Of a stretch of DNA of 64,000 nucleotides, positions 49,656 through 57,007 are shown one piece after another. How positions within the stretch are numbered: position 1 is the first letter of the stretch; every line of letters begins with the position of its first letter. The stretch is from Mariniflexile sp. AS56. Its GTDB lineage: Bacteria > Bacteroidota > Bacteroidia > Flavobacteriales > Flavobacteriaceae. The translations under genes were made by a program, and so were the position numbers. Location: the NCBI RefSeq assembly GCF_030552475.1, contig NZ_JAUPED010000012.1, forward strand, positions 1 through 64,000, written 5' to 3'. The notes below the pieces were generated by a model. The model ran no database searches and was not told the DNA's origin. It saw nothing but the letters and a program-made list of their open reading frames with translations.

Positions 49656-50921
49656 TCATAAAGTCAAGTTAAATGTAAACTTAAAGGCAACATTATCACC
49701 AATATCAGGCAAGTGGTAGGCGCCGTAGCGGTAGGTGAAGCTTAATCCAAATCCGAAAAGTAATTTGTTAATTTCAAAACCCGATTCCGTATAGCCCTTT
49801 TCAATCGAACCAAAAGTGACGTTTTGGTGTCTTTCTGGCTCTTTAGTGTCACCAATTGCGTAGCGCGTGATTAATACCATTTGGGGTTTAAAACGTTCGG
49901 AAATATGAAAGGGTTTTAAAAAGTGTTTAACCTGAAGTGTAGCAAACTTGTCAGAAAAAAACTCATTAAAAAACATAGTTTCGAAGCTATTGGTACCAGC
50001 TACCGAAAACCGTTGCATAATAGTTTCTTTAGTAATGTTATTGGGGTAGGCGTGGTATAAATGTGTTAAGGGGATGTCTCCGCTAGCAATACCGCCAACT
50101 AAGGTGATTTCAGAAAGGTTGCCATCTTTTTTTCCAATTTGGTGAATGGTTCTGAAATCTAATTTTGAAAAACTTAAATCACTCTTGAAAACGTCGTTAA
50201 AACTTTTGGTGTATTGAAGGGTGACTAAGGGGTAGTCGTTTTCTTGAGTATCAGTTTCTGAGGCTGTGCTACTTTTTAAGGGTTTCCATTGCAGGGCTAC
50301 TTTTGCCATGCTTAGTTTGAAAATGTTCAGTACACCGTCATCGGTAACAAAACCATAATTGTAGGTTGGGGAAATGTTGCTTCTAGAAAATTCTGTTTCT
50401 ACATTTAAATTGTTTGTTACTTCGCGTTCGAAGGAAACTGCTTTAGTAATGTGCTTATGAAATAAGTCGATGTTAAGTAAGCGTGGTTCAAAAAACTGAA
50501 AGAAACGTTTGTCTGTTAAAAATTTGGTGCTCCCTGTTTCTTGTAAATCGTCTGTATAAGTAAGTGTTACCCAGGTTTTGGTTGCTTCATCTATCCGGAA
50601 ACTGGTACCAACACTGTATTTAAAACGGTCGTCTCTAAATCCATAAACCGTATAGCCGTTTATTTTTATTTTCTCCGAAAGGGCATCGTTTGTAACACCT
50701 CCAATTCCCGTACGTATACCTTCATATTGGTTGTATTTTATGAGGTATCTTAAGTCGAAATTAAAGTATTTGGTAGGTATGTAGCCGTTGCCAAGACCTT
50801 TTACAAAGGCATTTTTTTTAATAGAATCTTGAGTAGTTTCTAAGTTGTTTTCATGACTTGATTGTGCCTGAAATGAGGTAGCATAAAAAATGCAAAAAAG
50901 AAGAATGCCATATTTAAACAT
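49656..50921 (-). CDS. DUF5686-like outer-membrane barrel protein (short form)
   Basis: A 421-residue secreted protein with a signal peptide (about 1-19, FQAQSS). The barrel region contains LGNGYIPTKYFNFDLRYLIKYNQYEGIRTGIGGV, many amphipathic strands and the ending LFGFGLSFTYRYGAYHLPDI...FKFTFNLTL. These match the C-terminal part of DUF5686 proteins, whose full-length versions (about 800 residues) have an N-terminal carboxypeptidase-regulatory-like domain that is missing here. Role unknown; it is upstream of the MMPL exporter and downstream of the frr terminator, and may function with that exporter. Confidence 0.75.
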   Translation of the reverse strand: MFKYGILLFCIFYATSFQAQSSHENNLETTQDSIKKNAFVKGLGNGYIPTKYFNFDLRYLIKYNQYEGIRTGIGGVTNDALSEKIKINGYTVYGFRDDRFKYSVGTSFRIDEATKTWVTLTYTDDLQETGSTKFLTDKRFFQFFEPRLLNIDLFHKHITKAVSFEREVTNNLNVETEFSRSNISPTYNYGFVTDDGVLNIFKLSMAKVALQWKPLKSSTASETDTQENDYPLVTLQYTKSFNDVFKSDLSFSKLDFRTIHQIGKKDGNLSEITLVGGIASGDIPLTHLYHAYPNNITKETIMQRFSVAGTNSFETMFFNEFFSDKFATLQVKHFLKPFHISERFKPQMVLITRYAIGDTKEPERHQNVTFGSIEKGYTESGFEINKLLFGFGLSFTYRYGAYHLPDIGDNVAFKFTFNLTL

Positions 50922-50952
50922 AGGTACAACGTAAAGCTAAAATTTGTAAAAA

Positions 50953-50974
50953 AAAGCGACTTGATAGTCGCTTT
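50953..50974 (-). terminator. frr terminator
   Basis: Perfect 9-base arms AAAGCGACT (50953-50961) and AGTCGCTTT (50966-50974) with a four-base loop, followed by Ts on the minus strand. It ends the pyrH-frr unit. Confidence 0.9.
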
Positions 50975-50978
50975 AATA

Positions 50979-51536
50979 TTATACAGTCATAATTTCCTTT
51001 TCTTTGATGTCGAAATGGTCATCAATCTTTTTAACGTACTTATCAGTTAAATGTTGTACATCTACTTCTGCGTTCTTTTTCAAATCGTCAGATACATCTT
51101 CAGATTTTTTAATATCGTTGTTTGCGTCTTTTCTAGCAGAGCGCACACCTATTTTAGCATCTTCAGCTTCTGCTTTAGCTTGTTTTGCTAAATCACGACG
51201 GCGTTCTTCTGTTAAAGGTGGTACATTTATTATAATAGTATCGCCATTGTTCATTGGGTTGAAACCAAGATTTGCAATTTGAATACCTTTTTCAATTTCT
51301 TGAAGCATCTTTTTTTCCCAAGGTTGTACGGTAATCGTTCTACCATCGGGTGTATTTACGTTGGCAACTTGGGTTAAAGGTGTTGGTGCACCGTAATAAT
51401 TAACCATAACGCTTCCAAGCATGGCAGGACTCGCTTTACCTGCTCTAATATTAGCAAATTGCTTCTCCAAATGCCTCACAGCATTATCCATAGATTCTTT
51501 TGCTGTGTCTAATATAAATTGTATTTCTTCATTCAT
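50979..51536 (-). CDS. frr: ribosome recycling factor
   Basis: A 185-residue two-domain RRF. The hallmark KQFANIRAGKASPAMLG (about 25-41) and the conserved GADTIIINVPPLTEERRRDLAK-like segment (here NNGDTIIINVPPLTEERRRDL, about 96-116) and VRSARKDANNDIKK are all present. It splits post-termination ribosomes together with EF-G. Length is exactly typical. It lies 44 bases downstream of pyrH on the same strand, the standard pairing. Confidence 0.97.
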   Translation of the reverse strand: MNEEIQFILDTAKESMDNAVRHLEKQFANIRAGKASPAMLGSVMVNYYGAPTPLTQVANVNTPDGRTITVQPWEKKMLQEIEKGIQIANLGFNPMNNGDTIIINVPPLTEERRRDLAKQAKAEAEDAKIGVRSARKDANNDIKKSEDVSDDLKKNAEVDVQHLTDKYVKKIDDHFDIKEKEIMTV

Positions 51537-51580
51537 AATATCAAACTTTTTCTATCAATTACTCAAAAATTACGCCAAAT

Positions 51581-52288
51581 TTATAGGTTTACTTCGGTTC
51601 CTATGTTTTCGCCGGCAACAACTTTTAATAAATTGCCTTTTTTATTCATATCGAAAACTATAATAGGAAGTTCGTTTTCTTGACTTAGTGTAAAAGCCGT
51701 AGTATCCATGACTTTTAAACCTTTTTTCAAAACATCATCAAATGAAATGAAATTAAATTTAACAGCTGTATCATCTTTTTCAGGATCTACATTGTAAATA
51801 CCGTCAACACGAGTTCCTTTTAAAATAACGTCGGCTTCCACTTCAATAGCACGTAAAACGGCTGCAGAATCTGTTGTAAAATATGGATTTCCTGTACCTC
51901 CACCAAAAATAACAACACGTCCTTTTTCTAGGTGACGCATGGCTTTACGTCTAATAAAAGGTTCTGCTACTTGGTTGATGTGTACGGCCGATTGTAAGCG
52001 TGTTGGTAATCCGGCATCTTCTAGGGCACTTTGTAGCGCTAAGCCGTTTATAACGGTTGCTAACATACCCATATGGTCTCCTTGTACACGATCCATACCG
52101 TTACTTGCGCCTGCAACACCTCTAAAGATGTTACCACCTCCAATAACGATGGCAACTTCAACACCTGCATCTGTTATGGTTTTAATGTCTTGAGCGTATT
52201 CGGCTAAACGTTCTGGGTCGATACCGTACTGGCGTTCTCCCATTAGGGCTTCACCAGAAAGTTTTAAAAGAATTCTTTTATATTTCAT
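51581..52288 (-). CDS. pyrH: UMP kinase
   Basis: A 235-residue amino-acid-kinase-fold enzyme that phosphorylates UMP to UDP. Motifs: [14 protein letters not shown] (about 3-16), [13 protein letters not shown] (about 45-57), [16 protein letters not shown], and the ATP-binding [12 protein letters not shown] and [11 protein letters not shown]. The start at 52288 was chosen because the protein begins [14 protein letters not shown] as in all homologues; an in-frame start 72 bases upstream would extend through the -7 box at 52309-52316. It is followed by frr. Confidence 0.97.
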   Translation of the reverse strand: MKYKRILLKLSGEALMGERQYGIDPERLAEYAQDIKTITDAGVEVAIVIGGGNIFRGVAGASNGMDRVQGDHMGMLATVINGLALQSALEDAGLPTRLQSAVHINQVAEPFIRRKAMRHLEKGRVVIFGGGTGNPYFTTDSAAVLRAIEVEADVILKGTRVDGIYNVDPEKDDTAVKFNFISFDDVLKKGLKVMDTTAFTLSQENELPIIVFDMNKKGNLLKVVAGENIGTEVNL

Positions 52289-52308
52289 GTTCGTTTTTGA
52301 AAGTTCAG

Positions 52309-52316
52309 CAAAACTA
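52309..52316 (-). promoter_or_regulatory. -7 box of the pyrH-frr promoter
   Basis: CAAAACTA reads TAGTTTTG on the minus strand, an exact TAnnTTTG match, 20 bases upstream of the pyrH ATG. No good -33 element seen. Confidence 0.5.
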
Positions 52317-52415
52317 CATAATTTTTTGTTGTTTACCGAAAACCTAATTATCAAAAACAAGGCTGTTTGAAAAATATAGGGTGTATTTTAAGTGATCGCT
52401 GCCAATTTTGGATAT

Positions 52416-52453
52416 AAAAAAACCACTAAGCTTTGAAGCATAGTGGTTTTTTT
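52416..52453 (-). terminator. tsf terminator
   Basis: A-tract, ACCACTA (52422-52428), an inner GCTT/AAGC helix, TAGTGGT (52441-52447) and a T-tract, with A/T-tracts on both sides usable in either direction. It lies 45 bases after the tsf stop and ahead of pyrH. Confidence 0.88.
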
Positions 52454-52497
52454 ATAATTTATTGTTTTATTAAATTTTGAACCCGTAGGTTTAAAAA

Positions 52498-53472
52498 TTA
52501 TCCTAAAGCAACACGTTTAAATCCTAAGATTGAAACATCTCCGTAAGATGCTACATATTTAGCAACGTTTATTTTCTCATCTTTAATAAAGTTTTGATCT
52601 AATAAACATTGTTCTTGGTCTAAAGTCGTGTTATCTGAAATAAAACGCTCTAATTTACCTGGTAAAATTCTATCCCAAATTTGCTCTGGTTTACCTTCAG
52701 CTTTTAATTCTGCTTTCGCATCTTCTTCAGCTTTAGCTAAAACTTCTGGCGTTAATTGAGCCATAGAAATGAATTGAGGTACATTTTTAAGTGTTTTACC
52801 TAAACGTGCAAACTCTTCGTTATCTTTTTCAATAACTGCAATTCTTGCCTCTAATTCTGAAGCGATGAAAGACGCATCAAAATCTTTGTAAGATAATGTG
52901 CTAGCTCCCATAGAAGCTATTTGCATAGCTACATCTTTAGATAGAGTTTCAGCATTTTTTACGTTAGCAGATAAACCTACTAAAGCTGCAATTTTGTTAA
53001 TGTGAACGTAAGAACCAACATAAGGTGCTTCTAATTTCTCAAAAGCATTGATATCTAATTTTTCACCAATAACTCCAGTTTGCTCAATTAATTTATCAGC
53101 AACAGTCATTCCACCAAAATCTGCAGCTAAAAGCTCTTCTTTAGTGTTTACTGTGAAAGCTAATTCAGCTAATTGGTCAGCTAAAGCAATAAAATTTTCG
53201 TTTTTACCAACAAAGTCAGTTTCGCAACCTAAAACGATGGCAACACCTACTGTATTGTCAGCATTTACTTTTGCAATGGCTGCACCTTCAGAAGACTCAC
53301 GGTCTGCTCTGTTAGCAGCAACTTTTTGTCCTTTTTTACGTAGAACTTCAATTGCTTTATCAAAATTGCCTTCAGCTTCAACTAAAGCTTTTTTACAATC
53401 CATCATTCCTGCACCCGTAGCTTGTCTTAATTTGTTAACCTCAGCTGCTGTAATTTTTACTGTAGATTCCAT
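52498..53472 (-). CDS. tsf: translation elongation factor Ts
   Basis: A 324-residue exchange factor for EF-Tu. The N-terminal UBA domain includes AAEVNKLRQATGAGMMDCKKALVEAEGN (about 8-35). The core contains GCETDFVGKNENF (about 80-92) and later LVGLSANVKN. It is about 40 residues longer than E. coli Tsf, with extra sequence in the C-terminal half (PEQIWDRILPGKLERFISDNTTLDQEQCLLDQ), as is common in Bacteroidetes. The start at 53472 was taken because it gives the standard N-terminus; an upstream in-frame ATG adds ten unrelated residues. It is 84 bases after rpsB, the usual pair. Confidence 0.97.
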   Translation of the reverse strand: MESTVKITAAEVNKLRQATGAGMMDCKKALVEAEGNFDKAIEVLRKKGQKVAANRADRESSEGAAIAKVNADNTVGVAIVLGCETDFVGKNENFIALADQLAELAFTVNTKEELLAADFGGMTVADKLIEQTGVIGEKLDINAFEKLEAPYVGSYVHINKIAALVGLSANVKNAETLSKDVAMQIASMGASTLSYKDFDASFIASELEARIAVIEKDNEEFARLGKTLKNVPQFISMAQLTPEVLAKAEEDAKAELKAEGKPEQIWDRILPGKLERFISDNTTLDQEQCLLDQNFIKDEKINVAKYVASYGDVSILGFKRVALG

Positions 53473-53556
53473 ATGTAATTTAAATTTAAAAAAGTCGTTC
53501 AAATATTCCTGTAAAGAAAATAATTAAACGACTTATTTGTATTGTGAAATTGTTAA

Positions 53557-54330
53557 TTATTCTTCCTCGTCGGCAACAACAGCTTTAGCAGCACTCTTTT
53601 TAGTTGGTGCAACTGCTTCATTGTTATCATCTTGGTCTTTATCAGCTTTTCTGTCTGCTAAACCAGCAGCAACAGATGCTGTTACATAAGATAACACTTT
53701 ATCGATAGATTTAGAAGCATCATCATTTGCAGGTATTACATAATCAACTTGACGTGGATCTGAGTTGGTATCTACCATTGCAAAAATTGGAATGTTTAAT
53801 TTTTGAGCTTCTTTAATAGCGATGTGCTCACGTTTAATATCAACTACAAATAATGCACCTGGTAAACGTGTCATGTCTACAATAGAACCTAAGTTTTTTT
53901 CTAACTTAGCTCTTAAACGATCTACTTGTAAACGTTCTTTTTTAGAAAGCGTTAAGAAAGTTCCGTCTTTCTTCATTCTATCAATCATAGCCATTTTTTT
54001 AACAGCTTTTCTAATAGTTACGAAGTTAGTTAACATTCCACCAGGCCATCTTTCAGTGATGTAAGGCATGTTAATAGAACCTGCTTTTTCAGCTACGATA
54101 TCTTTTGCTTGCTTTTTTGTAGCAACGAATAAAATTTTACGACCAGAAGCTGCAATTTTAGCTAATGCTTCTCCAGCTTCGTCAATTTTAGCCGCTGTTT
54201 TATAAAGGTTAATAATGTGGATGCCATTACGCTCCATGTATACGTAAGGAGCCATGTTTGGATCCCACTTACGTGTAAGGTGACCGAAGTGTACACCTGC
54301 TTCAAGTAATTCTTTTACTTCTACTGCCAT
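53557..54330 (-). CDS. rpsB: 30S ribosomal protein S2
   Basis: A 257-residue S2 protein. The start MAVEVKELLEAGVHFGHLTRKWDPNM is standard; the ATG at 54330 was chosen over an in-frame GTG upstream because the extension is not conserved and overlaps a structured leader. TNFVTIRKAVKKM, MTRLPGALFVVDIKREHIAIKEA and DTNSDPRQVDYVIPANDDASKSI are diagnostic. The C-terminus has an acidic low-complexity tail (VAPTKKSAAKAVVADEEE). It is followed by tsf; a 204-base gap with an RNA structure separates it from rpsI. Confidence 0.97.
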   Translation of the reverse strand: MAVEVKELLEAGVHFGHLTRKWDPNMAPYVYMERNGIHIINLYKTAAKIDEAGEALAKIAASGRKILFVATKKQAKDIVAEKAGSINMPYITERWPGGMLTNFVTIRKAVKKMAMIDRMKKDGTFLTLSKKERLQVDRLRAKLEKNLGSIVDMTRLPGALFVVDIKREHIAIKEAQKLNIPIFAMVDTNSDPRQVDYVIPANDDASKSIDKVLSYVTASVAAGLADRKADKDQDDNNEAVAPTKKSAAKAVVADEEE

Positions 54331-54356
54331 TTTGTGATAGTTTACGTTCTGTTGAA

Positions 54357-54408
54357 TTAGCAATGATAAAGTGGTCACTTGCGTTCGCCTTTACCATTTA
54401 GATGCTAA
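54357..54408 (-). promoter_or_regulatory. candidate structured rpsB leader RNA
   Basis: In the minus-strand RNA, AATGGTAAAG (54398-54389) pairs with CTTTATCATT (54371-54362) over 10 positions including one G-U pair that would be a mismatch on the plus-strand RNA. It is flanked by a second helix TTAGC/GCTAA (54408-54404 with 54361-54357) after a five-base bulge. A mini hairpin GCG-AA-CGC lies in the loop. It begins 27 bases before the rpsB ATG. The position fits an S2 autoregulatory leader as known in other bacteria, but homology to any named motif is not established here. Confidence 0.45.
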
Positions 54409-54534
54409 ACTTATCCCGCTGTTAAGCTAGGACAACAATAACTGGTTAAATTTTGTTTTAATTTGAAATTAATATTGAATAGCGCTGCGACAATGCGTAG
54501 CGAAACCATGCAATAAAAACTCCCAAATTGGGTA

Positions 54535-54921
54535 TTAACGTTTAGAGAATTGGAATTTCTTACGCGCTTTCTTCTGACCGAATTTTTTACGCTCCACCAT
54601 TCTTGGATCTCTTGTTAATAAACCTTCTGGTTTAAGTGTTAGTCTGTTTTCTGCATCTAACTCGCACATTGCACGAGAAATTGCTAAACGAACAGCTTCT
54701 GCTTGTCCAGTAATACCGCCACCGAATACACTTACTTTAATATCAAAGTTACCTTCATTATTAGTCAAAGCTAATGGTTGGTTTACTTTGTATTGTAAAG
54801 TAGTTGTAGTAAAGTAGGCGTTTAATTCTTTTTTGTTAACTGTGATGTTACCAGTTCCTGAGGCAACATAAACACGAGCAACTGCCGTTTTTCTACGACC
54901 AATTTTGTGAATTACTTCCAT
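54535..54921 (-). CDS. rpsI: 30S ribosomal protein S9
   Basis: A 128-residue S9. The start HKIGRRKTAVARVYVASGTGNITVNKK is standard; GGGITGQAEAVRLAISRAMCE lies in the middle; the C-terminal tail LTRDPRMVERKKFGQKKARKKFQFSKR ends in the universal SKR that contacts the P-site tRNA. Its ATG overlaps the rplM stop codon by one base, the expected rplM-rpsI pairing. Confidence 0.97.
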   Translation of the reverse strand: MEVIHKIGRRKTAVARVYVASGTGNITVNKKELNAYFTTTTLQYKVNQPLALTNNEGNFDIKVSVFGGGITGQAEAVRLAISRAMCELDAENRLTLKPEGLLTRDPRMVERKKFGQKKARKKFQFSKR

Positions 54922-55376
54922 TACTTGAATTCGTTTAAGTTAATTGTTTTTGGCTTTTGTGCAGCATGAGTGTGCGCTGAACCAACAACAACGTTTAAAT
55001 TACGGAATAAATTTGCACCTAATTTGTTTTTAGGTAACATTCCTTTTACTGATTTTTCTACTACTCTTGCTGGATCTTTTCCAAACAATTCTGTAGCAGT
55101 TAAACTTCTTTGACCACCTGGATAACCTGTGTGACGAATGTACGTTTTATCGTTCCATTTGTTACCGGTTAAGTTGATTTTTTCAGAGTTGATAACAATT
55201 ACGTTATCACCACAATCAACGTGTGGTGTGAAGCTTGGTTTGTGTTTACCTCTTAAAAGTTTTGCAACTTTAGAAGCTAAACGACCCAAAGTTTGACCTT
55301 CAGCGTCAACTAAAACCCACTGCTTATCTACAGTAGCTTTGTTCGCTGAAATGGTTTTGTAGCTTAATGTGTCCAC
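54921..55376 (-). CDS. rplM: 50S ribosomal protein L13
   Basis: A 151-residue L13. The segments [33 protein letters not shown] (about 21-53), [19 protein letters not shown] and [17 protein letters not shown] are typical, as is [12 protein letters not shown]-like text, here [15 protein letters not shown]. It is the first gene of the rplM-rpsI unit and has a complete TTTG-N19-TACATTTG promoter 48-78 bases upstream. Confidence 0.97.
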   Translation of the reverse strand: MDTLSYKTISANKATVDKQWVLVDAEGQTLGRLASKVAKLLRGKHKPSFTPHVDCGDNVIVINSEKINLTGNKWNDKTYIRHTGYPGGQRSLTATELFGKDPARVVEKSVKGMLPKNKLGANLFRNLNVVVGSAHTHAAQKPKTINLNEFK

Positions 55377-55423
55377 GTTATTAATTATTTTTTATTAAAC
55401 ATTCCTCTCTCAAAAAGAGTTTG

Positions 55424-55454
55424 CAAATGTACGATAATCTGATTGATAACCAAA
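55424..55454 (-). promoter_or_regulatory. promoter of rplM-rpsI
   Basis: On the minus strand, TTTG (55454-55451), 19 bases, TACATTTG (55431-55424). This fully matches the Bacteroidetes housekeeping consensus. The leader would be about 40 bases. Confidence 0.75.
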
Positions 55455-55537
55455 CACTATACAGGAAAATTTATTTTAGAGTTATTCTGTTGAATATTAG
55501 GGGGCTTAATATTTTAGGTTAAACATTAAAAAGAAGT

Positions 55538-55906
55538 TTAGAATTTAATTAAAATTGTTTGGTTTTCTTGAACCCTAAAGTTTATAATACGCGTCATTAA
55601 GTCTATAGGAATGGCTGTGTTTAAAAGGAACTGAATAGAGCCTTTGCCTTGTTTATAGTGGCTTAATTCTTCAACGAAAGGTTTATGTCCCGTTGGGGTT
55701 GCATAGAAACCAATGTGCTTTTCATAGGCAGCAAAATAGACCAAAGGTTTATTATGGGTTTTATAGGCAGGCATACCGAAGGCTATCGTTTCAGTCACCC
55801 CTGGAGCTTGTGTTATTATTAAGTTGCGAATAATTTGAAGTATTTTCTGGGTGTTATAAGGGAAAGAGGTAATATATGCATCAACTGTTATTATCGTTTC
55901 TTTCAT
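55538..55906 (-). CDS. DUF1801 (YdhG/CyaY-like) domain protein
   Basis: A 122-residue DUF1801 protein. The pattern AYITSFPYNTQKILQIIRNLI near the start, the middle ETIAFGMPAYKTHNKPLVYFAAYEKHIGFYATP (about 39-71) and GKGSIQFLLNTAIPIDLMTRII are diagnostic. The family is sometimes called an iron chaperone by similarity to frataxin folds; that function is not established. No signal peptide. It is on the same strand as the neighbouring ribosomal genes but separated by 161 bases, with no operon sign. Confidence 0.85.
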   Translation of the reverse strand: MKETIITVDAYITSFPYNTQKILQIIRNLIITQAPGVTETIAFGMPAYKTHNKPLVYFAAYEKHIGFYATPTGHKPFVEELSHYKQGKGSIQFLLNTAIPIDLMTRIINFRVQENQTILIKF

Positions 55907-55935
55907 TAGGTCGTTGTTTCGAGGTTTCCGTATAC

Positions 55936-55974
55936 AATAAATCCCATTTGAATTTAATTCAAATGGGATTTATT
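55936..55974. terminator. large palindromic terminator before DUF1801
   Basis: A nearly perfect 19-base inverted repeat (55936-55954 and 55956-55974, AATAAATCCCATTTGAATT and its complement) with a single central base, so the physical loop will be larger. It lies 26 bases beyond the 3' end of the outer-membrane gene at 56001 and 30 bases upstream of the DUF1801 start. Confidence 0.8.
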
Positions 55975-56000
55975 AAAAGTAATAATTTTTTTCGAAAACC

Positions 56001-56900
56001 TTATAGTTTGAAAACGACTCCTCCTGTGTAAGTTGTGCCTTTTCCTATATTTCTTCCATCTACAATAGTACCAACACCTGCGTTAATACCAAAATTGCTC
56101 GCGATAGGTACATAAACGTTACCACCAACTCTTGCATAATCTACTTTCGTCTCAGGAAAGTTACCAAAGAACCCTGGTCCACCTATGTCAATGCCTTTTT
56201 TCGATGTCGATTGTGAATCAAACCAGGCATCCAAATAAATAATACTTGCGCTATAACCTACTTTAATGAGTGTATTTACACTGTTTGGAGCATCAAAATC
56301 AGATCCATCACCTAAGTTAAAGTTGTTGTCGGCTTCTCCTCTAACGGTATATCCTAATGCTACTGTTCCAAAAAAACCACCATTATTTTTATAATGCATA
56401 CCTAATTTAGCATCCAAGGTAGGTGCACCATTACCTATAGATAAAATACCGGTAGGCTCATAACCAAGCGGCATAGAACCTCCAAGAGCCGCAAAATACG
56501 TCATGGTACCATGTTTTAAAGTTTCATTGTGTAAATTATATTTTAAAGCAACACTTAAATCTTGAATATCTTTTTGCTCGGTAGTTCCGTTAATTGGATC
56601 CGGATTTCCTTTACCATTCGAAGAAATATAAGGTAAGTTTACAATGGCTGTAAGCCTATCCGTAATACCATAATTAGCATAGAAATTAAAAATGTCTTGA
56701 GTTATTTCGTTGTGTGCTGGGACGCCTTCAACTTTTGTTTTACCAACATAAAAAGAATCGTAAGTGCTATACGAGTATGATAAGGATAAGTTAGCTTCTC
56801 CTTTTTTATTGAAAAAGCCATCGATAAGTCCTTGAGCTGTGACATTTGTTGTTGTTAAGCATATAAATGCTACAATCATTGCGGTTAGTTTAATTTTCAT
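56001..56900 (-). CDS. outer-membrane beta-barrel protein, probable channel
   Basis: A 299-residue secreted barrel. The signal peptide begins at KIKLTAMIVAFICLTTT and ends near NVTAQG (about residue 23). The mature protein consists of strands such as EANLSLSYSYSTYDSFYVG, LTAIVNLPYIS, LSVALKYNLH, FFGTVALGYTVRGE and VGYSASIIYLDAWFDSQ, ending GTTYTGGVVFKL. It resembles outer-membrane transporter proteins of the MetA/phenol-degradation type in topology, but I cannot name its substrate. The start is one of two adjacent ATGs (56900 or 56903); upstream in-frame ATGs would only add a non-signal extension. It lies between polA and its own terminator. Confidence 0.75.
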   Translation of the reverse strand: MKIKLTAMIVAFICLTTTNVTAQGLIDGFFNKKGEANLSLSYSYSTYDSFYVGKTKVEGVPAHNEITQDIFNFYANYGITDRLTAIVNLPYISSNGKGNPDPINGTTEQKDIQDLSVALKYNLHNETLKHGTMTYFAALGGSMPLGYEPTGILSIGNGAPTLDAKLGMHYKNNGGFFGTVALGYTVRGEADNNFNLGDGSDFDAPNSVNTLIKVGYSASIIYLDAWFDSQSTSKKGIDIGGPGFFGNFPETKVDYARVGGNVYVPIASNFGINAGVGTIVDGRNIGKGTTYTGGVVFKL

Positions 56901-57007
56901 CATATTAATTTTTTTAGTTAGGTCATTCAGACGCATTAAAGCATGAGTCATTACAAAAAAACGGATGGTATATGATAAAGATTTTCTTAACTAAATATTC
57001 GTATTAT

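Noticed and set aside
53048-53527. Long open frame opposite tsf (159 codons)
   Set aside because: It mirrors the real tsf gene, has low-complexity Ser/Ala/Lys composition and no recognisable motif. Antisense frame of a real gene.
54331-54378. GTG-initiated N-terminal extension of S2
   Set aside because: The extra 16 residues match no S2 family and coincide with a predicted leader stem.
54331-54534. A rho-independent terminator directly after rpsI
   Set aside because: The ACCCAATTTGGGAG stretch has too short a loop for a stable stem, so termination there is uncertain and was not listed.
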